From Thermoleophilia bacterium (lineage in GTDB: Bacteria > Actinomycetota > Thermoleophilia > UBA2241): a stretch of DNA of 41,205 bases. Positions 14,282 to 21,977 of this stretch are shown here, in pieces (position 1 is the first letter of the stretch; every line of letters starts with the position of its first letter). The notes beneath the pieces were generated by a model. It worked only from the letters and a program-made list of their open reading frames with translations, ran no database searches and was not told the DNA's origin. Location: NCBI GenBank assembly GCA_016933475.1, contig JAFGAW010000071.1:1-41205 (forward strand), written 5' to 3'. A program made the translations under genes and the position numbers.

Positions 14282-14974
14282 GTGACCATCCGCATCGTGC
14301 TCGCCGACGACGAGCAGCTCGTGCGCTCGGGTCTGCGGCTGATCCTCGAGGCCGAGGACGACCTGGAGGTCGCCGCCGAGGCCGGCGACGGCACCGAGGC
14401 CGTCGCCCTCGTGCGGCGCCTGGATCCCGACGTCGTGCTCATGGACGTCCAGATGCCGGTCATGAACGGCATCGAAGCGACGCGCGAGATCGCCGCGCTG
14501 GAGCGGGAGGCGAGCTCGCGCGTCCTGATCCTCACGACGTTCGACCTCGACGAGTACGTGTACGAGGGCCTGCGCGCCGGCGCCAGCGGCTTCCTCCTCA
14601 AGCGCACGCCGGCCGAGGAGCTCGTCGCCGCCGTGCGCGTCGTGGCCGCCGGCGACGCGTTGATCGACCCGGGCGTGACCCGGCGCCTCATCGAGCATTT
14701 CCGCGAGCGCGAGGTGCAGCGCGCACGACGCGAGCTCTCGGCGCCCCCGGGCCTCGACGAGCTCACCGAGCGCGAGCACGAGGTGCTGCTGCTCGTCGCC
14801 CGCGGTCTCTCCAACCAGGAGATCGCCCAGCAGCTCTACCTCTCCGAGGGCACCGTCAAGACGCACGTCAAGCACGTGTTCGCGAAGCTCGCCCTCAGGG
14901 ACCGTGCCCAGGCGGTCATGCTCGCCTACGAGAGCGGCCTGATCGAACCGGGTGCGACGGCCCCGGGGGTCTGA
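14282..14974 (+). CDS. NarL/FixJ-family response regulator
   Basis: A 230-residue two-domain regulator. The receiver domain has the acidic pair Asp9/Asp10 (VLADDEQLVRSG), phospho-acceptor Asp55 in VVLMDVQMPVMNG, the switch Thr in ILTTFDLDEYVYEGL and Lys in GFLLKRTPAEEL. The C-terminal LuxR helix-turn-helix is LTEREHEVLLLVARGLSN followed by QEIAQQLYLSEGTVKTHV. It pairs with the kinase immediately upstream (4-base gap, GTG start inside GGTGACGAGGTG). The linker is long and charged (HFREREVQRARREL). Confidence 0.95.
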   Translation: MTIRIVLADDEQLVRSGLRLILEAEDDLEVAAEAGDGTEAVALVRRLDPDVVLMDVQMPVMNGIEATREIAALEREASSRVLILTTFDLDEYVYEGLRAGASGFLLKRTPAEELVAAVRVVAAGDALIDPGVTRRLIEHFREREVQRARRELSAPPGLDELTEREHEVLLLVARGLSNQEIAQQLYLSEGTVKTHVKHVFAKLALRDRAQAVMLAYESGLIEPGATAPGV

Positions 14975-15067
14975 ACGCCGCTCGCGCGCCCTCCCCGGCT
15001 CGGCGACACGAGTCGCCTGAGCGCCGCTCACGGACCCGAGGCTGACCGCGCCTCGTCCGTCGGTCTA

Positions 15068-15111
15068 CCACCTCGGGGGTAGGGACTGCGCGAGGCGAAT
15101 CCCACCTCGGG
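15068..15111. repeat. Direct repeat CCACCTCGGG upstream of the sensor-domain gene
   Basis: CCACCTCGGG occurs at 15068-15077 and 15102-15111, 34 bases apart, in the 235-base gap between the response regulator and the sensor-domain gene. The first copy lies in a small inverted repeat CTACC/GGTAG. These could be binding sites of the adjacent response regulator, but that is only a positional inference. Confidence 0.3.
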
Positions 15112-15209
15112 CGCAGGCGATTCACCCGCGCGGGAAGACGCGTCCGTGCCGCTCGTCCCGTACCCTGCCTGTGCAGACTTCGCAAACGACAGGAGGAGGT
15201 GAGCACGCG

Positions 15210-16514
15210 ATGTCCGCCCTGAAGTACTTCTTCGGCGTGGTGGCGCGGCCTCAGACGTGGCTCGACTACGTGTACCTGTGGCTCGCCTTCCCGCTCGGGC
15301 TCTTCTACTTCATCTTCCTCGTCGTCGGCCTCAGCGTCGGTCTCAGTCTGGTCATCGTCTGGGTCGGGATCCCCCTGCTGATGCTCGTGGCCGGGGCGTG
15401 GTACCTCTTCGCCGCGTTCGAACGCGTGCTCGCCCGCGAGCTGCTGCGGGTGCCGGTGGCGCCTGCGCCGCGGGCGTGGGAGGCCGTCGACGGCGTCTGG
15501 AACAAGATCAAGGCGCACTTCTCTACGGGCTCGACGTGGAAGGACCTCGTCTTCCTGCTGCTGCGCCTCCCGCTCGGCATCGCCTCGTTCACGATCGTCG
15601 TCACTCAGGCCGCACTGGCCGCCGCGTTCATCGGCGCCCCGCTCTTCGAGCGCTACGGCGCGCCGTGGATCGGCGGGCAGCGGATCGAGTCGGCCGCCGT
15701 GGCCTTCGTGCTCGTGCCCGTCGGCGTGCTGATCGTGTTCGCCACGTTCCACGTGGTTCACGGGTGGGCCTGGGTGTGCGGCAAGCTGGCGACGGCCCTC
15801 TTCGGCGACGGCACCGCGGTGCCGTCGCCCGTCCGTGGGACCCCCGGAGCATGGCCCGGGAGCCCGCAGTACCCGCAGGCTCCGCCGTGGCCGCAGGCCC
15901 CGCAGGGGCCGCAGTACCCGCAGGCTCCGCCGTCGCCGCAGGCCCCGCAAGCCCCGCAGTACCCGCAGGGTCCTCAGCAGACGCAGCCGCCGCAGGGCGC
16001 GCAGCGGCCGCAGGGCGCCCCGCCTGCGCAGACGGCGCCGGCCCCGCAGGTCGCATCGTACGCCCAGACGCAGCTCGCGCCGGGGCTGAAGTACGCCCGC
16101 GGTCCGCGGCCGCAGCCGCAGCTCCAGTACGCGCAGCCTTGGCCGCCGCAGGTCCCCCAGCCACCGCAGGCCACGCTGGAGCAGTCCCCCGGCCTGCCTC
16201 AGGGCACGGGAGAGCAGACGATCCCGCAGCCGACGGGCGCGTCGCCCGTCCTTCAGGAGACCCCTCCGTCGCCGGCGCCCCCCCGGCCGGCCACGACGGC
16301 GCCGCCGGTCTCGCCCGGCTCTTCAGGCGAGCCGGCGGCGCCGACCCCTGATCCCGCCACGCCGGGCGCTTCTGTCCCGGAGAGGCCGACGGAGGGCGCT
16401 GCGGCGCCGGCCGCCGACGCGCCGACCGCCGACGTGCCGGCCGCCGACGTGCCGGCTCCCGACGAACCTCAATCCGACGCGGCGACGCCCGACGCGCCGA
16501 CACGCCCGCAGTGA
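15210..16514 (+). CDS. 'Putative sensor' domain membrane protein with Pro/Gln-rich tail
   Basis: A 434-residue protein. Residues 1-200 are polytopic and match the 'putative sensor' domain (PF13796) usually fused to NarL-type kinases: start MSALKYFFGVVARPQTW, YLWLAFPLGLFYFIFLVVG, GIPLLMLVAGAWYLFAAFERVLARELL, and LPLGIASFTIVVTQAALAAAF. No kinase follows. Instead residues ~205-434 are a disordered Pro/Gln/Ala tail with repeats such as QYPQAPPWPQAPQGP. The ATG at 15210 has AGGAGGAGGTGAG upstream. The stop overlaps the spacer of the next gene (14 bases to its ATG), so the two are co-transcribed. Encoding the sensor module next to, but separate from, a kinase suggests a split sensory system. Confidence 0.85.
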   Translation: MSALKYFFGVVARPQTWLDYVYLWLAFPLGLFYFIFLVVGLSVGLSLVIVWVGIPLLMLVAGAWYLFAAFERVLARELLRVPVAPAPRAWEAVDGVWNKIKAHFSTGSTWKDLVFLLLRLPLGIASFTIVVTQAALAAAFIGAPLFERYGAPWIGGQRIESAAVAFVLVPVGVLIVFATFHVVHGWAWVCGKLATALFGDGTAVPSPVRGTPGAWPGSPQYPQAPPWPQAPQGPQYPQAPPSPQAPQAPQYPQGPQQTQPPQGAQRPQGAPPAQTAPAPQVASYAQTQLAPGLKYARGPRPQPQLQYAQPWPPQVPQPPQATLEQSPGLPQGTGEQTIPQPTGASPVLQETPPSPAPPRPATTAPPVSPGSSGEPAAPTPDPATPGASVPERPTEGAAAPAADAPTADVPAADVPAPDEPQSDAATPDAPTRPQ

Positions 16515-16528
16515 GTGGAGGTAACGCC

Positions 16529-18148
16529 ATGGAACGCTTGATGCTCAGGAAGTCGCTCCTTCCGCTCCTCGTGCTGCTGGCGCTGGTCGCCACGCTGGTC
16601 GCGTGGGCACCGGTGGCCGCAGCGGATACCGTCGCGCCCGTCGCCGTGGTCGCGCAGACCGACGACACGGCGGTCCGCTTCGGCGAGGACATCACGGTCT
16701 CGACCGGCGACACCTCCGGGGATGTCGTCGCTTTCGGCGGTGACATCGACGTGCAGGGGGTCGTCGAAGGGTCCGCCGTGGCCTTCGGCGGCACCGTGAA
16801 CGTCTCGGGCACCGTGCAGGGCCCCGTCGTCGCCTTCGGCGGCACCGTGAACGTCTCGGGCACCGTCGGTGAGGAGGTCGTGGCCTTCGGCGGCCAGGTC
16901 AACCTGGCGAGCACGGCCAGTGTCGGCACGACGCTGGGCTCTGACGAGGACGGCGTCATCACGTTCGGCGGCGACGTCACCGCAGCTCCCGGCGCCGACA
17001 TCACCGGGGACGTGCGAGAGCTTAGCGGCGGCGACTTCGGCGACGTGATCGGGTGGCTCGTGGGCACCGGCGCGACGGCGCCCGTGCGCGCGTTCTTCTC
17101 CTTCAGCTGGTGGATCGTCAGCACTCTCGTCTTCCTCGTGCTGGGCCTGGTGGCCGCGGCGCTGCTGCCCAGCCAGATCCGTGCCGTGGGACGCCAGCTC
17201 GCCGCGCGGCCGGGGGCGTCCGTCGGCTGGGGCGCGCTGGCCTTCTTCGTCATCGCGCCGCTCGTCATCGTCGCCCTCATCATCAGCGTCCTAGGTATCC
17301 TCGTCGTGATCCCCGTCATGGTGACTCTGCCGCTCGCTTCCTTCTTCGCCGTGGTCTGTGTCGGCGCGTTCATCGCCGGCCGTCTCTTCCAGGGCCGCGT
17401 GAGCGACCGGAACGAGCTCTTCGTCTCCGTGGCCGTCGGTGTGGTCGCCACGTCGATCGTGTCGCTCGTGCCGGTGGTCGGGGGGCTGGTCATCCTCATC
17501 ATGATGCTCTTCGGTATCGGCGCCTCGCTCCTCGCCATCGGCGACTGGCGGCGTCGCCGCCGTGCGGTTGCTGCGGCGCTGCCCCCGGGCTCGCCCGTCC
17601 CGCCCGGCACCACACCGCCGCCGGGAGGCGGCGCGCCTCCGTACCAGCCCGCCGGTCAGCCGTGGCAGAGCGTCCCCCCGCAGACTCAGACCCCCGGGCT
17701 GCAGCAGCAGGCGCCGCCCCAGGTCCCCGCGGGCGGGTGGCCGCAGCAGGCGCCGACGCAGGCTGGCGCGGGTGGTCAGGACGACGGGACCACCGCGGTG
17801 ACACAGCCGCAGCCGTCTCAGCCGGCCCCGCAGGGACAGTGGCCGGCGCCGGACACGGCGGTGACGCAGCCGCGGCCGCCGGTCGCTCCGCAGTCGCCGG
17901 TCGCGTCGCAGCCTGCGACAGTTGAGCAGCCTCCGGTGGCCGAACAGCCTCCGGCTGAGGCGCTGCCCGCGGCCACCGCCCCTGATGACGCCGAGCGGCC
18001 GGGCGAAACGCCGGCCGCCGGCACCGGGACCAACGCCGCCAACGAGGGCGATGTTGCCGCTTCGGGCGGGCAAGGGCAGACTGCAGAGGACGAAGCTCGC
18101 CCTGACGAGGCCGGTGGTGACGCCGAAGAGGAGCCGCCGCGGTCCTGA
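16529..18148 (+). CDS. Bactofilin-like (polymer-forming) membrane protein
   Basis: A 539-residue protein: signal peptide (KSLLPLLVLLALVATLVAWAPVAAA), then a short beta-repeat domain with VVAFGGDIDVQGVVEG and VAFGGTVNVSGTV, reminiscent of bactofilin-type beta helices outside the membrane, then four to five membrane helices (about residues 185-345; LVFLVLGLVAAALLPSQIRAVG), then a Pro/Gln-rich tail of about 190 residues ending in acidic sequence. The tail resembles that of the upstream sensor protein. The ATG at 16529 is preferred over GTG 16511 because GTGGAGGT lies 6 bases before it. At DNA level a 35-base segment is duplicated in tandem with a 51-base period. Function unknown; it may shape or scaffold the envelope. 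Confidence 0.8.
   Translation: MERLMLRKSLLPLLVLLALVATLVAWAPVAAADTVAPVAVVAQTDDTAVRFGEDITVSTGDTSGDVVAFGGDIDVQGVVEGSAVAFGGTVNVSGTVQGPVVAFGGTVNVSGTVGEEVVAFGGQVNLASTASVGTTLGSDEDGVITFGGDVTAAPGADITGDVRELSGGDFGDVIGWLVGTGATAPVRAFFSFSWWIVSTLVFLVLGLVAAALLPSQIRAVGRQLAARPGASVGWGALAFFVIAPLVIVALIISVLGILVVIPVMVTLPLASFFAVVCVGAFIAGRLFQGRVSDRNELFVSVAVGVVATSIVSLVPVVGGLVILIMMLFGIGASLLAIGDWRRRRRAVAAALPPGSPVPPGTTPPPGGGAPPYQPAGQPWQSVPPQTQTPGLQQQAPPQVPAGGWPQQAPTQAGAGGQDDGTTAVTQPQPSQPAPQGQWPAPDTAVTQPRPPVAPQSPVASQPATVEQPPVAEQPPAEALPAATAPDDAERPGETPAAGTGTNAANEGDVAASGGQGQTAEDEARPDEAGGDAEEEPPRS
16781..16866 (+). repeat. 51-nt tandem duplication in the bactofilin-like domain
   Basis: A 35-base segment beginning GCCTTCGGCGGCACCGTGAA occurs at 16781-16815 and identically at 16832-16866, giving two copies of AFGGTVNVSGTV. 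The near-identity at third codon positions points to recent duplication. Confidence 0.85.
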
Positions 18149-18171
18149 GACGCGGCGCCATCAGCGCCATC

Positions 18172-18203
18172 CGGGCGGCCGACACGACCCTGTCGGCCGC
18201 CCG
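18172..18203 (+). terminator. 13-bp hairpin after the bactofilin-like gene
   Basis: Arms 18172-18184 and 18191-18203 are fully complementary around a 6-base loop. It lies 24 bases after the stop and 65 bases before the ABC ATPase start, separating the sensor block from the ABC genes. No T-tract. Confidence 0.55.
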
Positions 18204-18267
18204 TGTGTACATCGAGGGCGCCACGGGGGAGCACGCGGGGAACGCCCGATGCACATGGAGGATCAGA

Positions 18268-19074
18268 GTGGACATACGGCCTGAGAGCACCGCCGCCATG
18301 CAGGAACAGCTCCCGCCGGGCTGCGACGCCGCACTCGGAGCGGACGAGGCGGTCATCGTCGCCCGCGGCCTGGGCCGCACGTACGGCGAAGGCATCGCTG
18401 CAGTTCACGCGCTGCGCGGCGTCGACATCGACCTCGCGCGCGGACACCTCACGGGCATCATGGGCCCGTCCGGCTCAGGGAAGTCGACGCTCATGCACAT
18501 CCTGGCCGGCCTCGACGAGCCGACCGAGGGCAGCGTCGTCCTCGATGGGACGGAGATCACCGACCTGAAGGAGCGCGCGCTCACGCAGCTGCGCCGCGAC
18601 AAGATCGGCTTCATCTTCCAGACCTTCAACCTCCTGCCGACACTGACCGCCGAGGAGAACATCAGACTCCCGCTGACCATCGCCGGGCGCAAGGTCGACG
18701 AGGAGTGGGTGGCGCAGCTCATCGACACCGTCGGCCTCGGCGACCGTCTGACGCACAGACCGTCCGAACTCTCCGGCGGCCAGCAGCAGCGCGTCGCCGT
18801 GGCCCGGGCGCTCGTCGGCCGGCCGGCGGTGCTCTTCGCCGACGAGCCCACCGGAAATCTCGACTCGCGCACGGGCGACGAGGTCCTTGACCTGCTGAGG
18901 CGGTCGGTCGAGGTCATGGGCCAGACGATCGTCATGGTCACCCACGACGCCCACGCGGCGTCGATCGCCGACCGCCTCCTCTTCCTCCAGGATGGGAGGA
19001 TCGTCCACGATTGCGCGCACATGGACCGCGACGAGATCTTCGAGGTGATCAAGTCGCTGGAGGACGCGCGATGA
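18268..19074 (+). CDS. MacB/LolD-type ABC transporter ATP-binding protein
   Basis: A 268-residue ATPase. Walker A is GPSGSGKST, Q-loop FIFQTFNLLPTLTAEEN, signature LSGGQQQRVAVARAL, Walker B VLFADEPTGNLD, switch His in MVTHDAH. DEPTGNLD and the QTFNLLP Q-loop mark the MacB/LolD/FtsE group that works with FtsX-type permeases. The GTG at 18268 is chosen because GGAGG lies 6 bases upstream; the frame is open back to 18205. The stop overlaps the ATG of the permease gene. A C-terminal extension (CAHMDRDEIFEVIKSLEDAR) is common in actinobacterial members. Confidence 0.93.
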   Translation: MDIRPESTAAMQEQLPPGCDAALGADEAVIVARGLGRTYGEGIAAVHALRGVDIDLARGHLTGIMGPSGSGKSTLMHILAGLDEPTEGSVVLDGTEITDLKERALTQLRRDKIGFIFQTFNLLPTLTAEENIRLPLTIAGRKVDEEWVAQLIDTVGLGDRLTHRPSELSGGQQQRVAVARALVGRPAVLFADEPTGNLDSRTGDEVLDLLRRSVEVMGQTIVMVTHDAHAASIADRLLFLQDGRIVHDCAHMDRDEIFEVIKSLEDAR

Positions 19075-21821
19075 TCCGCATCGCGTGGCGGAGCCTCGTC
19101 GCGCACAAGCTGCGTTCGTTCCTCACCGCCCTGGCGATCCTGCTCGGGGTGGCGATGATTAGCGGGACGTACGTCTTCACCGACCAGATCGACAGGGCCT
19201 TCGACGAGGTCTTCACCGAGGCCTACAGCGGGACCGACGTCACGATCACACGCAAGGCCTCGTTCACGAGCCAGTTCAGCCAGGCGCTTGCGGGGTTACC
19301 CGAGTCGATGGTCGACGACGTCCGCGCCGTTGACGGAGTCGGCGAGGCCTACGGCTACATCGCGGGGCAGGGGGCCATCGCGCTCGACGGCGAGGTCGTG
19401 GAGACGGGCGGATCGCCGACCCTCTTCTTCTCCTACGTGCCCAGCGAGATCAGCGCCACGAGCTACGTGGACGGCGAGCCCCCGGCGCAGACCGGGGACC
19501 TCGGCATCAGCCAGAAATTCGCCGAGGACGAAGGGCTCGCTCCCGGCTCCAGCGTCACGGTCATCACAGACACCGGCGCGTATGACACGCGGGTCTCGGG
19601 GGTCTTCGTGTTCGGCAGCGAGTCGTCGCTCGGCGGCTCCGTCCTGCTCAACATGACGTTCGAGGACGGCCAGACCTGGTTCGACATGGCCGGCCGGGTC
19701 TCGGAGATTGACGTGCAGGCCGCCGAGGGAGTCACCCCCGACGAGCTGGCGGCGCGCATCCGCGCCGCTCTGTCCGAGGAGGCCGAGGTCAAGACGGGCG
19801 AGCAGGCCGCCGCCGACCAGAGCGCGCAGATCAGCGAGGCCATCGGCTCCTTCCTCAACCCGGTCCTTCTCTCGTTCGGCGGCGTCGCCGTCCTCGTCGG
19901 CGCGTTCACCATCTTCAACGCGTTCACCATGACGGTGGCCCAGCGGCGCCGTGAGTTCGCCATGCTGCGCGCGCTCGGAGCTTCACGCCGTCAGGTCCTC
20001 TTCAGCGTGACCGGCGAGGCTCTGGGTGTCGGCGTGGTGGCGTCGATCGCCGGGCTCTTCGTAGGCCTTGGCTTCGCAGCCGGCATCAACGAGCTGATGA
20101 AGGCGGCCGACGTCGAGATCCCACTGAGCGGTCTCGTGATGGAGCCGCGCACAGTGGTCGTCGGGCTCGCTGTCGGCATCAGCGTTGCGCTCCTGTCCGC
20201 GCTCATCCCGGCCGTACGCGCGACGCGTGTCCCACCCATTGCGGCTCTGCAGGAGGGATCTTCATTGCCCCCTTCACGCTACTCGCGGCTCATGCCCTAC
20301 CTTGCCGTCGTGGTAGCCGTGGTCGGCATCGCGGGCGTGGTCAACGGCATGTACGGCGCGGGGTCGACGACGCAGCGCCTTCTGGGCATCGCCGCCGGCG
20401 CGGTGCTGCTCTTCGTCGCCGTGGCGATCTCGTCGAAGTATTTCGTCGCGCCTGTCGCTCGCGCGGTGGGCGGGTGGCCGATGGCACTGGTGATCGTGTC
20501 GGGGCTGGCGATGGTCGCGGCCGCGGCGGCAGTTTGGGGTCTCGGTGCAGGTTTGAGCGTGGCGCTCGTGGGGCTTCTGTGGGAGGGTGCCGTTCAAGTC
20601 GTCGGCATCGTCCTCGGCGCCGCAGGGGTCGCGTTCGTCCTCTGGATCCTCGTGCAGGAGGCACGCGAGGCCTGGGGCCTCACGCGACGAGAGAACCTCT
20701 CGGCCGCGAGACTCGCTCGCGGCAACAGCATGCGCAACCCGGCACGCACGGCGGCCACGGCGGCCGCGCTCATGGTCGGCCTCGGCGTGGTCGTCTTCGT
20801 CGCCGTGTTCGCGCAGGGCCTGAGGAGTTCGTTCATCGACAGCTTCGACCAGGTCGTTCGCGGCGACTACGTGATCACGGGCGCGAACTTCCTGCCTCTG
20901 CCGGCCGAGACGGTGCGGCGCGTCGAGAGTGTGCCCGAGGTGGACGCGGCCGCCGGGATCGAGCTGCAGCAGGTGCAGGTGGACGGCAACGAGACGACCC
21001 GGCCGCCGCTCTATGCCGCCGACCCCTACACCCTGGAAAGGGTCTGGGACTTCGACTGGATCGACGGCGACGACGACGTGCTCCTGGAGCTCGAGGGGGG
21101 CGGCGCCGTGCTCGAGCAGCAGACGGCGGACTCCCTGGGGCTGCGTGTGGGCCAGGGTTTCGAGGTGCTCACGGCGGAGGGGACGACGACCGATCTCGAG
21201 GTGCTGGGGATCTATCGCGACCCGATCATGCTGAACGGTCTGCTGGTGAGCACCGCAGTGTACGACCGGCTCTACCCGCGCCGGCAGCCGTTCATGATCC
21301 TGGCGTCGACGGGCGGGGCCTCCGCCGCGACGACGCAGGCCATCGAGTCCGCGCTGGCCGACGTGCCCACCGCTCAGGTGCTGACGGCCGACGAGTACAA
21401 GGACGACGTCGTGGGCCAGCTGAACCAGCTGCTCAATCTCTTCTACGGGTTGTTGGCGATGAGCGTGATCATCTCGCTCTTCGGCATCGTCAATACTCTG
21501 GTGCTCTCGGTCTACGAGCGCACGCGCGAGATCGGGATGCTGCGCGCCATCGGCGCCTCGCGGCGGCAGATCCGTCGCAGCGTGCGCTACGAGAGCGTCA
21601 TCACCTCCGTGATCGGCGGTCTGCTCGGCATCGTCGTCGGCGTCGTCTTCGCCTACATCGTGACGACCCGGTTCGGCGGGATGGGCATCAAGTTCGCCGT
21701 GCCGGGGCTGCAGCTTCTCGTCGCCCTCGGCGTGGCGGTCGTGGCGGGTGTGCTCGCGGCGATCCTGCCTGCGCGCCGCGCCGCGCGCATCGACATCCTC
21801 GAGGCGATCCACTACGAGTGA
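19071..21821 (+). CDS. FtsX/MacB-type ABC permease, two-module
   Basis: A 916-residue permease with two periplasmic (MacB-PCD-like) and two FtsX domains. Helix 1 is SFLTALAILLGVAMISGTYVF, followed by an extracytoplasmic domain to about residue 250; the first FtsX domain is at ~255-393 (FAMLRALGASRRQVL); about four extra helices lie at ~405-545; the second extracytoplasmic domain follows NPARTAATAAALMVGLG, and the second FtsX domain runs from ~785 to the end (IGMLRAIGASRRQIRRS). It probably exports or extracts a lipid, lipoprotein or antimicrobial compound using the ATPase encoded just upstream (ATGA overlap). Placement after a two-component system suits an envelope-stress or resistance function, but that is inferred. 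Confidence 0.92.
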   Translation: MIRIAWRSLVAHKLRSFLTALAILLGVAMISGTYVFTDQIDRAFDEVFTEAYSGTDVTITRKASFTSQFSQALAGLPESMVDDVRAVDGVGEAYGYIAGQGAIALDGEVVETGGSPTLFFSYVPSEISATSYVDGEPPAQTGDLGISQKFAEDEGLAPGSSVTVITDTGAYDTRVSGVFVFGSESSLGGSVLLNMTFEDGQTWFDMAGRVSEIDVQAAEGVTPDELAARIRAALSEEAEVKTGEQAAADQSAQISEAIGSFLNPVLLSFGGVAVLVGAFTIFNAFTMTVAQRRREFAMLRALGASRRQVLFSVTGEALGVGVVASIAGLFVGLGFAAGINELMKAADVEIPLSGLVMEPRTVVVGLAVGISVALLSALIPAVRATRVPPIAALQEGSSLPPSRYSRLMPYLAVVVAVVGIAGVVNGMYGAGSTTQRLLGIAAGAVLLFVAVAISSKYFVAPVARAVGGWPMALVIVSGLAMVAAAAAVWGLGAGLSVALVGLLWEGAVQVVGIVLGAAGVAFVLWILVQEAREAWGLTRRENLSAARLARGNSMRNPARTAATAAALMVGLGVVVFVAVFAQGLRSSFIDSFDQVVRGDYVITGANFLPLPAETVRRVESVPEVDAAAGIELQQVQVDGNETTRPPLYAADPYTLERVWDFDWIDGDDDVLLELEGGGAVLEQQTADSLGLRVGQGFEVLTAEGTTTDLEVLGIYRDPIMLNGLLVSTAVYDRLYPRRQPFMILASTGGASAATTQAIESALADVPTAQVLTADEYKDDVVGQLNQLLNLFYGLLAMSVIISLFGIVNTLVLSVYERTREIGMLRAIGASRRQIRRSVRYESVITSVIGGLLGIVVGVVFAYIVTTRFGGMGIKFAVPGLQLLVALGVAVVAGVLAAILPARRAARIDILEAIHYE

Positions 21822-21865
21822 CGGTGGCGGGCGCGGGTGCCGGCGGCGCCCGCGCCCGCCACCGT
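21821..21865 (+). terminator. 17-bp hairpin directly at the FtsX-permease stop
   Basis: The stem begins on the last base of the TGA stop: 21821-21837 pairs perfectly with 21849-21865, plus a G-U pair. It is followed by CCCCCTTG rather than a T-tract. It closes the ABC operon. Confidence 0.7.
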
Positions 21866-21882
21866 CCCCCTTGTCGAGCGTT

Positions 21883-21911
21883 TTGCGCGCGCCCGACTGC
21901 TCCTGTAGCAT
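21883..21911 (+). promoter_or_regulatory. Candidate promoter of the symporter gene
   Basis: TTGCGC (21883-21888), a 17-base spacer, then TAGCAT (21906-21911), about 65 bases before the TTG start. Confidence 0.35.
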
Positions 21912-21977
21912 CCGCGCGGCACCGCCTCGAGGGCGCCCGATCGGGCGCGGCCCCGAGGCTCGGCGGCAGGAGCCGGC

